DNA of 64,000 nt from Bugulina stolonifera (GCA_935421135.1 OW285194.1:1448501-1512500); one strand, 5' to 3'. Counted from the stretch's first letter, positions 50,367 to 60,743 are shown. Numbers and translations: made by a program. Notes: a model not told the origin generated them from the letters alone.

Positions 50367-50724
50367 CTATAATACCAACACAAGGTGGAACTTAAAAAAT
50401 ATTTAAACTGCGGACTGTTGAGATTCATAGGAACTTTAAAACCACTTTTGATTAATTTCTTTAAATTTTTTTGAACTCACACTTCATTGTTGCAATGCTA
50501 TCTAGAATTTTGCCACCAGAAAAAGACCTCCGATTGTCAGAGTTGCACTAAAGAGTAGCTTACACTTTGCATATCCTGATTTACTACTGTATATTAGATA
50601 TCATAAAATTCTGCCCTAGATCTTGTGGTGGATTATAAATATATTATTATATATGCAGATGTACTACACATTTGCATATAAAAAGATTTGATGCTAAATT
50701 GTTTTTGTCTTATTAGACTGTGCC

Positions 50725-50871
50725 TTTAATATCATGGCATCATACCCTTAATGTTATGACATCATACCTTTAGTATTATAACATCATGACATCATACCCT
50801 TCATGTTATGACATCACACCTTTAGTATTATAACATCATGTCATCACACCTTTAATATTATGACATCGTAC
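50725..50871. repeat. ~22-bp repeat at the start of gene B intron 2
   Basis: Six to seven imperfect units. On the sense strand each reads about AAAGGTATGATGTCATAATATT, and the first unit is the exon 2 donor itself (GAAG|GTACGATGTCATAATATT). Confidence 0.8.
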
Positions 50872-51067
50872 CTTCAATTGTCGACATCATCATATTCAGG
50901 TTGTGTCTGTAGCCGTAGGATGAGAATATATTTGAGAATGTTGAGCTTCCTGTTTTTTCCACTTTGATATAAACAACATGGTCTTTCCTGGGTCCTGGTG
51001 GTTTTAAGGCATTCTTGCTATTGAAAGGTTCATTTCGACTTGGACTTTCTTCTGTGTCTTCATTCAA
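50872..51067 (-). CDS. Gene B exon 2: PAPS-binding loop
   Basis: A 196-nt exon, acceptor AATTTACTCTAG, donor TTGAAG|GTACGA, phase 0 in and 1 out. It encodes a variable stem (LNEDTEESPSRNEP), then VVYIKVEKTGSSTFSNIFSS and YGYRHNLNMMMSTI. KTGSSTFSNIF is the 5'-PSB loop. The usual proline before KTG is glutamate here (proline in gene A), a change at the edge of the loop. Confidence 0.92.
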
Positions 51068-51257
51068 CTAGAGTAAATTCAGGTGTATAAATGATGCTAT
51101 ACATGCATATTATGTACTACATGTTCATACACACACATGTGATAATATACATGTACATAGTAGGCATATCTCACCAAAGTATGATTTTTTCATTTCAGTA
51201 ATTCACTAATTCCTAAGCTAGTATAAGATAACATTGTAAGTGTATTAATAGCTATAC

Positions 51258-52959
51258 CAGGGCTGGTCAAAGTTATTTTGAAGTCGGCAGCATATGAAAT
51301 TCTCATACTTGAGTTGGGCCACTTTATTCTTGTTTCAAATAAATATAGTTGAACATAAAATTAAGTGGTGGAATTGTTGATATTTGCTTGCTCATTCAAC
51401 AGAGGACAAACAAAAAGAGCAAATGACTCAGCATTAAAATATGATTTGACCTGCTAGTATTTAAAAATAGTGACAGAAAAATCTCTATCTTATTACACAG
51501 GTGTGTTTTAAGTACATGTACATACAACTTAAAAGTTGCGTCATATGACTTAATGCTATCACTGAAAGCTGTCCAGGCCCTTTCAGGCATGGTTAAATAT
51601 GTGGGAGAAATTTCGAAAGAAAATTTAGACCCCAGTTACATAACCTGAAGTACACATAATATGAATGCTCTGAGAAGTGGATGTGTATGTGCATGTGTGC
51701 GTGTGTATAGGTGCACGTTGAGCTGTGGGTGTAGAGGTAGCTGTGGGTGTACGCGTAGCTATGGATGTAGGTGTAGCTGTGGGTGCACGTGTAGCTGTAG
51801 GTGCGCATGTAGCTGTAAGTTTACGTATACATGTAGCTGTAGGTGTAGGTGTAAGTGTGGTGAATGTGTATGTGTACGTGTACGTGTAGCTGTAGGTGTA
51901 GCTGTATATCTGTATGTACAGTAGCTGTAGGTGTAGGTGTGCGTGCAGCTGTAGGTGTAGAGATGGTGGCAAAGAGACATTTTGAAAAAGACAGTTCAAA
52001 ACAAGACGTTTTACTACCGGACAGCTCAAAACCGGACAGTTCATGGTATTCATGTAGTTGTAGGTGTAGGTGTAGCTGTATAGGTGAGTTGTACGTATAA
52101 CTGTACGTGTAGGTATAAACAGTTGTAAATGTATGTGTAGCTGTATGTGTAGGTAGGTGTAGGTGTATATGTTGCAGTAGGTGCAGTGTAACAGTGGGTG
52201 TATGTGTAGCTGTAGGTTTAGCTGTAAGTGTGCATGTAGCTATGAGTTTGCATGCAGCTGTAGGTGTACATGTACGTGTAGCTGTAGGTGTATGTGGCAA
52301 ATGAGAAATTCTGATTTACTAGTCATTATGACCTCATAGTTAGGCTCTAAGTGTGTACCTGACATCCTTAGTAGTTCATGCAAGGGCTGTTGGATTGAGA
52401 CTTGATCTGAATTTACTGTTTATGAAGTTTTGGTTTGAGAAAGCAGATTTGTAATGGTAAGTTACTGCAAACACCGTGAGTACATGTAGATCTTTCTACA
52501 CTTGTCGACTGGGGTACTGTCCCGCAGTAGTGGTCTTTGCCAAACGTCTTCGATGTTGACCATTTCGAATTCTGCTGATTGAGATTACACAATTTCACTT
52601 GCATTGCAGACACTGAAATTCTTTGTAAACAGTTTCAACGTATCCCTTTCATTCCCCAAGTGGTTCAGCTGGCATTGAACACTTAATCAGCTAAGTTAGC
52701 TTAAAATATGTAAATTTCTGAACGGGTCAAACCGCGGTTCAAATTCTAATTGCACGTTTTGCATTTCTATTTATGTTGCATGGTGCAGAGTTCTAGGATG
52801 CTTGAGACAATATTATCGGGTTTCTGCTGTATGAACTCATCTGTTTGCTGCACCAAAAAAATACTAAAAATTCTAATCTTTACACAAAGCTCAAGTGGGC
52901 CACCAAAAATTAGCAAGTGGGCCACAAGTGGCCCACGGGCCACAGTTTGGCCAGGCCTG
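51258..52959. mobile_element. Non-autonomous hAT element, 1.7 kb, with internal minisatellite
   Basis: The ends CAGGGCTGGTCAAA and TTTGGCCAGGCCTG are inverted repeats of the common hAT CAGGGNTGGNCAA type. Flanking 8-mers AGCTATAC (51250-51257) and AGCGATAC (52960-52967) match at seven of eight. Near the right end GTGGGCCAC words repeat. Inside are an inverted fragment of the TTAA element (51530-51650) and a minisatellite (51660-52290). No intact transposase. It lies in intron 1 of gene B. Confidence 0.75.
51660..52290. repeat. GTAGCTGTAGGT-type minisatellite
   Basis: Degenerate 6/12-bp units (GTAGCTGTAGGTGTA) interrupted at 51965-52055 by a non-repeat segment with CAAAACAAGACG and CAAAACCGGAC. 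Several long frames across it are simple-repeat translations and are not genes. Confidence 0.85.
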
Positions 52960-53035
52960 AGCGATACAATACTAATCTGTAAAATTGCATGCACCATGTA
53001 CCCACCTCATTTGTTCCATTTCGACCACTGCCTGC

Positions 53036-53379
53036 ACTACAGTATATATTGTAGTAGTTATACTTACACTACAATATATATTGTATAATAGTAATACTTA
53101 CACTACAGTATATAATTATTGTAATAATAATACTTACACTACAGTATTATATTGTAATAGTAATATTTACACTACAGTATATTATATTGTAATAGTTATA
53201 CTTACACTACAGTATATATTGTAATAGTAATATTTACACTGCAGTATAAATTATATTGTAATAGTTATACTTACACTACAGTATTATATTATAATAGTAA
53301 TATTTACACTACAGTATATAATTATTGCAATAGTAATACTTACACTACAGTATATAATTATTGCAATAGTAATACTTAC
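53036..53379. repeat. Short, diverged array of the 32-bp satellite in gene B intron 1
   Basis: About ten units of the 10509-32615 repeat, with more substitutions and indels (TATAATTATTG, TATATTATATTG). On the sense strand the array starts with the exon 1 donor: AGT|GTAAGTATTACT. Confidence 0.92.
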
Positions 53380-53499
53380 ACTGTAAGGCACACCAAATAC
53401 GGCCAGTAGTAGGTAGATGGCCAAGGAGATGCTGACCACAAATATCAGTTTGGAATGGAGGCGGAAGATTCGTACAGGGAAGACTGCAGTGATCGGCAT
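53380..53499 (-). CDS. Gene B exon 1: signal anchor
   Basis: Forty codons from ATG (53497-53499): MPITAVFPVRIFRLHSKL followed by a membrane span (IFVVSISLAIYLLLAVFGV), a type II signal anchor. The donor is the first satellite unit, phase 0. Two bases upstream of the ATG is an acceptor (GCTTTACAG), so the message probably has an earlier untranslated exon, not located. Confidence 0.85.
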
Positions 53500-53602
53500 A
53501 TCTGTAAAGCAAAGTGTTAGAAGTTAACAGACAACAGAATGAAAAAGTCTTAAAAAAGTGCAGCAGACTAAAATAATTTAGGTTTAGCACACATCTGGGT
53601 TA

Positions 53603-54047
53603 CAAGCGCAGTGGTAACAGGGTGGTTACAAGTATAGTGGTAACAGAGTGGTTACAAGTACAGTGGTAACATGGTGGTTACAGGTACAGTGGTAACAGGG
53701 TGGTTACAAGTACAGTGATAACAGGGTGGTCACAAGTACGGTGGTAACAGGGTGGTCACAAGTACAGTGGTAACAGGGTGGTCACAAGTACAGTGGTAAC
53801 AGGGTGGTTACAAGTACAGTGGTAACAGGGTGGTTACAAGTACAGTGGTAACATGGTGGTTACAAGTACAGTGGTAACAGGGTGGTCACAAGTACAGTGG
53901 TAACAGGGTGGTTACAAGTACAGTGGTAACAGGGTGGTTACAAGTACAGTGGTAACAGGGTGGTTACAAGTACAGTGGTAACAGGGTGGTTACAGGTACA
54001 GTGGTAACAGGGTGGTCACAAGTACGGTGGTAACAGAGTGGTTAAAT
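53603..54047. repeat. 26-bp minisatellite upstream of gene B
   Basis: About 17 units of ACAGGGTGGTTACAAGTACA plus GTGGTA, very homogeneous, with GGTCAC/GGTTAC alternation. Probably within the 5' untranslated intron of gene B. Confidence 0.95.
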
Positions 54048-54514
54048 CACTTTAAACTTGGCTCTAACTTAATTTGTAAGACATGGGTGCTTATAAGACT
54101 TAGGGAAGGTGGCCCAACTGGATGCTGGCAACCTGACAGGAAAGTCTAATGTGCTGTCGTAGATAAACAATGACAACCCGGTGCTAAACAGACACTCAGC
54201 ATAAATATATATACCAAGTGGCTATCAAAACTCTCGTTCAACCTTTCACACCTTTTAAATTCGCTTTGCTGTGAAAGGCATGTTTCTGAGCTGCATTGAT
54301 AAGGTGTTAAACAGACCAGAAACAGTATACTGTCTGCTCAGATTGGGTATAATATTATTAATTTGTATTTACATATCATATAATATCCTAATGAAACTCT
54401 CCCTTGTCTCTCGGACTCTCTCGTATATGACTGCATATACAGATAGACTGATTGCACTTTGCTGGTTTCATATATAAGTCATGTATACATGTACTTGTAT
54501 GTAAATGCATGGTT

Positions 54515-54995
54515 GTATAGGGCCGAGTGCCCCGTTTTATGTTAATTATTATTATACTTCATGTATTAGCAATATTTTGTACTGTTTTTGTATTATGCCC
54601 GACCTAGGGTCGACCTTATCCTTTTTCTTGTTATTATGCAATACTTAAAACCAAGTGACGGTCGTACTTTATATCTGAAGCCACCGAGAGTGAAATAGTG
54701 TGAAAGGTGAGTGATTTCTATTAGTAAGTCAGTTGTTATTTAGAGCTCAATGAAGGCACAACTGCGTGATACAAAGACTCTCAAGGAGCTATTTCTTCTA
54801 AACTAGCATACTCTCAGCTGAAGTACCAGAAGCCCAGCATACTAGGTTAGCATTAATGAACACATGTTATCTCAAAGCGTTTATTAGCGACACGAACCTA
54901 TGGAGCAACACTCATGCACAGCCAGCTAGGTCACCATAATCTCAGTGTAATTGAAGGAGAGTCTAATGGACCACTCATAGACTTCTCCTGGGCTC
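54515..54995 (+). repeat. Diverged, 5'-truncated LTR
   Basis: Has GGGCCGAGTGCCCCG, CCCGACCTAGGGTCGACC, GTCGTACTTTATATC and, near the end, TAATGGACCACTCATAGACTTC, matching the LTR order. TATA region eroded. Borders approximate. Confidence 0.45.
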
Positions 54996-55254
54996 ATACA
55001 TGTACATCATAACAAACAGGCAAACATTACAATGTATCGGTTCTACAAACCAGGCATTACGGCTGGTTATACTAGTTTCTAGTAATACAGCTGTCTATAC
55101 TGCAAGAATAAACACAATGATGGTACAGTACGAAACTATACACACGTAATACATGTATATACAATGTACGTACATATGCGCACGTATACGCACATGCGCG
55201 TATATACACATGCGCGTATATACAAATGCATGCCAAGGTTATACTGTACATGTA

Positions 55255-55500
55255 TGTACCTTACTGTGATATCGGTTATATTATGTAACTTACTGTATCT
55301 ACTATTCTAGCACTCTCTAAATATATTCCACTCCATTAGACTATCAATCAATAAATCCACTCAGAAACCAAGTCAATTTTTTAAATGTACTTCGTAACTA
55401 TTTACTTTGGTTCACTGTGCAATCAATTATGTTTACCCATGCCACTATGATATCACATTAAGCCTATTGAATGATAGTTATTGAGTGTCTGTATTGTCTC
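55255..55500. repeat. Diverged direct repeat, copy 1
   Basis: Shares AACTTACTGTATCTAC, GACTATCAATCAATAAA, TTTACTTTGGTTCACTGTGC-like and CATTTGAATG-like words in order with 56935-57180. Contains AATAAA. Nature unknown; possibly a duplicated 3' end or MITE. Confidence 0.55.
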
Positions 55501-55741
55501 ATATTACAGACTTGGTTGTATTACTGATGTGTCAGTATAATGTACTACCATCATAAGGGGTTTAAAACCAAGACCAAGTGTGTATATATGTAAGTGCTTT
55601 TGTTACTAGTAAACTACATGTACGTATGATGCGCCATGTTATGAGCATGGGACATGATCCTTTCCTATCACCAAATCTGGATAAAGTATACCTTTTAACT
55701 CGTACACATTATATTTATAAATCTTTTGTATAGTGTACATT

Positions 55742-56200
55742 AAGGTGCGATTACACTGCGGGTTGCATGCAACTCCGACTGCAACTAAGCTGCAACTAGT
55801 TACACGCAAGTTGCAGTCGCATTTATACTGCTGCAACTCAATAAAAACTACCAGAATGCGACAAATTTTACAGCTAATAGAAACACGAGTATGTCTACAT
55901 GCGCGGTATTACTGCGATGCTATTTCCTGTTAATCCCACCCTTCACTCCTACTCTCCTTGCACCCTGTCGCTTCAACCCGGACTTCCCTCACGCGTTTGT
56001 TGTTTCATTGACTGTAGCTTTTGGCCACGCCCTCCAACCTGTTGCTTCAACCTGGCACTGCTGTATTGCTGAAACTCAAACTTCGATCCCGTTGCAGCTG
56101 CAGATTCCGACAACGATTCATGTTCACACTACTCAGACTCCGACATTGCAACCTCAGACAGGTTGCAATAGAAAGAGTTGCAGCAGTGTAAACGCACCTT
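55742..56200. mobile_element. TIR element with TGCAAC subterminal repeats (459 bp)
   Basis: Inverted ends AAGGTGCGATTACACTGC and GCAGTGTAAACGCACCTT (one mismatch). The first 80 bp and last 150 bp carry about ten TGCAAC/GTTGCA words in both orientations, as seen for transposase-binding subterminal repeats of DNA transposons. The interior has CCAACCTGTTGC words and no intact protein. Target duplication unclear. Confidence 0.7.
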
Positions 56201-56934
56201 CATGATAGCTTATGGTAAATTCTCTGTACTTCAATGCAATCAGTGAAAGTGATGTTACCAAATTTAGCCTTATCTCGACCAGTAGTAGTTATAATGAGTG
56301 TAATATATTATAGATATGCAATCCTTTGATACATCGGGTGAAATGCTTTAGAGGTAAATGAACTCTCGGTGATGCCATTAATATTTATATTTCAGGATTA
56401 TCAAGACTGAAAGGCTGCAAACAACCATATTACATGTATATACATAGAATACTATACATACTAGGCATATACATAGTACATACATGTAGAATGTACTTTA
56501 GAATCATGAACTCTTGCTCATAGTCTGACTCTCCTGACTGAGCGGAATAACACTACCACTATAATATTTACTGACCAAAATGTTTAATTGTGGAGTCATC
56601 CCCCTGTTCCCTGCATTATTAGGATTAATCTCCTCTGTGTTTCCTGTATGATTAGGAATTATGTCCTCCTTGTCACTAATAGCTTCTATTCAGAATACGT
56701 TGATTGAAGGTGGACAATTCAACTAATAATTTTTCACAGTTCATTTTAACTGAATAAATTTCACTTACTGAGTTGTTGCTGTCCATCATATGTTAAATTT
56801 GGTTTCTTTCCGAGCTCAACAGCTTAATCAGCACATCAAGGTAGGTCCCAGACCAACGGAGTCTAGCACTCTGTCTAACATAAGCATACAAAGTACAATG
56901 TACGTGTACATATAAATACATGTACATCCTAAGT

Positions 56935-57180
56935 TTATAACTTACTGTATCTACACGTACTCCTCCAGTTGTTTGTAACTTTCTTCTAATCTACTGGACT
57001 ATCAATCAATAAAGTTTCTATGAATACTGAACTATTTTCTACAAATAATGTGCTTTGTAATGGTTTACTTTTGCTAGCTGTACAATTAATTACATGTATG
57101 TGTGTTTGGCTTTGCCACTCCGGTCCATCAAGTCTATTGAACATCTTCATTTTATTGTTTGAATTGTCTAACGTTCCTGT
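56935..57180. repeat. Diverged direct repeat, copy 2
   Basis: Partner of 55255-55500 at 1.68 kb distance, same orientation. Confidence 0.55.
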
Positions 57181-57689
57181 TCCAGACTGATATCAAAGTA
57201 TTTACTACAAAAGGGTGGGCCAGAGAGGCTCATGAGTAGTGGAAAGAATTGTTCCAAGCTAGCATACTATTACGCTCCTACCAGTGACGTCTCACACATT
57301 GTAAAAGCCTCACACTAATGTCTCGTTGGTGACGATTAGCTATAACATGCATATACTTTCACATGCACTAGCTGTACATTGTACATGTACAATGTATATA
57401 CCAGTGTACATAATACTTTTGTATATACCATGCCTATTATATATTACCCTACATCACTACAATCATGTATATTGATAATATATAGTCTTCTGCTGGCTAG
57501 AGATGTCTAAAGTGCTAAGAATTAATACTAAAATATTCCTCAGTTTCAAACCCCTATAAGTAGTCTCCACCCCTGGCATCTTCTCCCCTCCTCCTCGCAG
57601 CATACTTACATGTACATGACTGTATAAGTACTTTATATTATGGACTGTGTTGAAGTGTTGCAATGCAATGCATGATTCGGCTACATATA

Positions 57690-57785
57690 CATGTAGGTAG
57701 TACATATACATGTAGGTAGTACATATACATGTAGGTAGTACATATACATGTAGGTAGTACATGTACATGTAGGTAGTACATGCAA
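57690..57785. repeat. 19-bp repeat
   Basis: Five copies of CATATACATGTAGGTAGTA. Confidence 0.9.
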
Positions 57786-58420
57786 GCCCAAAATACAAAT
57801 TCAAATAGATGAGAAAAATTAGTTTTAACGGGAGTTGATTGCATAGTGCTACATCCGCCCCTGCAGGCAGGCCACCACCCAAACCTTAGAATGGTGTCTC
57901 CAGCAAATGTCACTTGTAATGTGCTCTAGTCAAATTTGGTATCCTATTAATTATTATAATGTACTCGTACATGTACTTATCCACTACCACACAGCAACAG
58001 AGGTCATCCAAGGTTACACAATCCGTTCAACACTGTTTTATTTTTGAAGAACAAAGTAATAAATGTCATTAGCATCTCTGTATAAACTAGTGTCCATCAG
58101 CAAACAGCACTACATGTATCGATGTATGTTGTACCTGTGGGCCTCAGGCTAGGGGACTTGATTAGCACTATGTATACAAACACACTTTAGATAGACTGCA
58201 GATTGTGAAATATATACTATTCACATACATGTAGCTAATACGTAGTGATGCTATGCGTATAAACTAAACAATGGCATACAGAGCTACATGCTGCTGAGTT
58301 TGAAAACATCAACAAATAAAAATAGAGCGAATCTCTCTACAATTATTATTCAGTATAATATACAATGTACATGGTAGCTTTGAGCAAAGTAATACTAATA
58401 ACATATTATATAAACTGAGC

Positions 58421-58555
58421 TCTAGACATTATTTAGGTCAGCCATAGACAGCTCTAGACATTATTTAGGTCAGCCATAGACTGAACTCTAGACATTATTT
58501 AGGTCAGCCATAGACTGAGCTCTAGACATTATTTAGGTCAGCCATAGCAGAGCCT
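58421..58555. repeat. 32-34 bp repeat made of the tropomyosin stop-codon region
   Basis: Four copies of TCTAGACATTATTTAGGTCA + GCCATAG starting at 58421, 58453, 58487 and 58521. The rightmost overlaps the last codons and stop of gene C; the other three lie in its 3' untranslated region. Confidence 0.9.
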
Positions 58556-58641
58556 AGAGAAGTTAAGAGGTCCTTGTACTTCTGCTCCATGTCTGCCACT
58601 GTCTTCTCTAAGTTCTCATTCTCCATCCTCATCTTATTCAC
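58522..58641 (-). CDS. Gene C last exon: tropomyosin-like C-terminus
   Basis: A 120-nt exon with acceptor CTACAAACAG, phase 0, ending in TAG (58522-58524). Encodes 39 residues including ENENLEKTVADMEQKYKDLL and MADLNNV. It parallels the tropomyosin end (LEKTIDDLEDEL ... HALNDMTSI), with hydrophobic heptad positions. Other coiled-coil proteins cannot be ruled out, but three consecutive 39-residue exons and the terminal DLNNV favour tropomyosin. Confidence 0.75.
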   Translation of the reverse strand: MNKMRMENENLEKTVADMEQKYKDLLTSLGSAMADLNNV

Positions 58642-59194
58642 CTGTTTGTAGGAGGAGATAACCTTAATACACACCAACTCACACGCGCATAATAACATGC
58701 AGATAGAAGACAACTACTTTAGGGGCAGTAAGGAGGAGGTGGTATTTGTTCAGTCTGGCGTTATGAAGAAAAAGGTGAGAAAAGGGTTGAAACCCCATGT
58801 TATCTTGGCTAAAAGCCAATCTTTGTAGGGCACTTATTTCGGTTGGATAAATGGCCACTTAACAATTTTAATCAAGTTGACATGTGAATAAATTGTTCTA
58901 ATAAAAAAGCACCCTGTATATAAATACAAAGTAATTCCTTGCACTTATGTGTCAATTGCAGACTAGAAATTTAAAAGTTAAAAATATATGCAAGCCGCTT
59001 TACTCCTACCAGCTTTCATTTCATACCCAAATAATATGTTTCTAAATTTTTATTATGAATATTTTGAGTATGAATGTATGCACATGTATTTGATTAAAAT
59101 AGCAATATCTGGTTAAATTTGTTAAATGTGAAAAGTATCTTGAAATTAGGCTGAAAAAATAGCTAATTTGAGGTAATTCCCCTCATTTCTCAGT

Positions 59195-59455
59195 AAGTGA
59201 GAACTAGTGAGTCCCAGTGAGAACCAGTGAGTCCCAGTGAGAACCAGTGAGTCCCAGTGAGAACCTAGGAGAGCCAGTGAGAACCGGTGAGAACCATAGA
59301 GAACCAGCGAGTTCAGTAAGAACCAGTTGGAACCAGTGAGAACCAGTGAGAACCAGTGAGAACCAGTGAGAACCAGTGAGAACCAGTGAGAGCCAGTGAG
59401 AACCATTGAGAACCAATGACAACCAGAGGGAACCAGAGAGAACCAACTCTGCAGC
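59195..59455. repeat. 10-bp GAACCAGTGA repeat
   Basis: About 25 tandem copies with GTCCCAGTGA variants. Open frames on the minus strand across it (SHWFSLVLTG units) are repeat translations. Confidence 0.9.
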
Positions 59456-59564
59456 TCCAGTCTCAAGACTGTGATATTTGTGGGATATACATGTAATTGC
59501 TTCCACTCCTTCTACAACTCCTTGATAGAAGGCCATTCTGAGACACCCAACGCAAGTATGAGAG

Positions 59565-59700
59565 TTATTTTCTACCTGTAGACATACATATTAGAGTTAA
59601 TTTCTACCTGTAGACATGCATATTAGAGGTAATTTCTACCTGCAGACATACATACACATTGGAGTTATTTTCTACCTGCAGGCATACATATTAGAGTTAT
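59565..59700. repeat. ~33-bp repeat
   Basis: Four units with core TTTCTACCTGTAGACATACA then TATTAGAGT. Confidence 0.85.
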
Positions 59701-59854
59701 GATTGCTATACTCATCAACTTATACTCCTTGGCGTTACCAGTGCCAGGTGCCAGTGCTGACCAACTCCCGTGAGAAAGGCCCACATTTATAAGAATTATA
59801 AATGTCTATTTGGTGTAATACACAGTATGCATGCAAAGGAGAGAGAAGGTAGCT

Positions 59855-60005
59855 CTTATACAACAGAGATAAAATAACTCTTATATAAACACAGAGAAGG
59901 CAACTCTTATATAAACAGAGAGAAGGCAACTCTTCTACAAACAGAGAGAAGATAACTCTTATATAAACAGAGAGAAGATAACCCTTATATCAACAGAGAG
60001 AAAAC
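59855..60005. repeat. ~24-28 bp repeat
   Basis: Six imperfect units with core ACAGAGAGAAGGCAACTCTT then ATATAA, ending next to the GC donor of gene C. Confidence 0.85.
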
Positions 60006-60021
60006 AACTGCTGTTACTTGC

Positions 60022-60138
60022 CTCTCTTTCAAGTTCACTCGACTTGTTTTCTTCAGATTCCAACTTCTCTTTCAAGTCCTTAATACCTTCCTCAAGGTTA
60101 GCTTGTGTGGTGAATGCGTCCCCTTCCACTTGCTGCAG
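60022..60138 (-). CDS. Gene C exon n-1: tropomyosin-like
   Basis: A 117-nt exon (39 codons), acceptor GATATACAG, phase 0. The donor is GAGAG|GCAAGT, a GC-type 5' splice site with otherwise perfect consensus. Encodes LQQVEGDAFTTQANLEEGIK, then KLESEENKSSELERE. The RKLxxxEGD and CSELEEEL-like order matches the tropomyosin coiled coil. Confidence 0.78.
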
Positions 60139-60379
60139 CTGTATATCACAGACATTGCATGTGTACGCATTATAGTACAATGTATTTACCTTGTAAACTA
60201 CTACAGTATTGCCTAATAATAATATTATGAACATGCCTATGTACCTACCGGTACTACGCTGTGCATATAAGGTAGACATGTATATGTGGTCTTCCAAGTT
60301 ACTGTGGATCAACGGCTAACTTGCTAAACTGTGGGGGAGAGGCTAGCACCAAGCCCCTCTCTATGGCAAGTGTACATGT

Positions 60380-60605
60380 ATGTACTGTACATGGTGCACA
60401 CATGTATTATACACACACAATGTACAGTACATGGTGCACACATGTATACACACACAATGTACATTGTGCACACATGTATACACACCTATACAAACACATG
60501 TATACACACACATGTATACACACATACAATATACATATAAATGGAACACACATACATGCACACATGCTGTGCACATGGTGCGCATACGTATACATACATA
60601 CAAAG
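60380..60605. repeat. Imperfect CACACATGTATACA microsatellite
   Basis: Alternating purine-pyrimidine tract within an intron of gene C. The frames across it are not genes. Confidence 0.85.
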
Positions 60606-60625
60606 TATAACTATCTAGTACTCAC

Positions 60626-60743
60626 CTTACGCTCGACTTCCTCTCTCTTTGTCGTCTCGGCTTCCAGAGCATCTGATTTATCTTTCAGAGATTGTTCCAG
60701 CTGCTCTGCTCTGTCTGCTGCGTCTGATGCCTCGTTCTTCAAC
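60626..60743 (-). CDS. Gene C exon n-2: tropomyosin-like
   Basis: A 118-nt exon, acceptor GTTTGTTTGTTCAG, donor CGTAAG|GTGAGT, phase 2 in and 0 out. Encodes LKNEASDAADRAEQLEQSLK, then SDALEAETTKREEVERK with clear heptads. Upstream exons are not identified in the window; 60744-62418 contains none that I can support. Confidence 0.72.

Larger units (their letters stand above)
38914..53499 (-). other. Gene B: complete Gal3ST-type sulfotransferase locus
   Basis: Eight coding exons on the minus strand: 53380-53499 (coding part), 50872-51067, 50159-50366, 42794-42903, 42067-42213, 41142-41317, 40648-40774 and 38914-39029. They sum to 1,200 nt (399 aa plus stop), the usual size for galactose-3-O-sulfotransferases, and every junction keeps phase (0, 1, 2, 1, 1, 0, 1). 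The model has an N-terminal membrane anchor, the 5'-PSB loop KTGSSTFSNIF, the 3'-PB motif REPVKWFISF and the family signature EYFDESLVLLRRL. It is expected to be a Golgi type II enzyme sulfating galactose-containing glycans with PAPS. Intron 3 carries a 6.7-kb LTR element, intron 1 a hAT element and satellite, intron 7 minisatellites. An acceptor just before the ATG implies a 5' untranslated exon upstream. Confidence 0.9.

Noticed and set aside
51625..52300. Several 70-160 codon frames rich in Thr/His/Tyr or Cys
   Set aside because: Translations of a GTAGCTGTAGGT minisatellite in multiple frames on both strands.
55891..56205. 104-codon frame as a transposase fragment
   Set aside because: It overlaps the TIR and subterminal repeats and shows no transposase motif.
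57463..57913. 139- and 91-codon minus-strand frames
   Set aside because: Dominated by the 19-bp TACATGTAGG repeat (YMYYLHVYV units).
59146..59536. Frames with repeated GSHWFSLVLT units
   Set aside because: A 10-bp simple repeat read in frame; no start, splice or family evidence.
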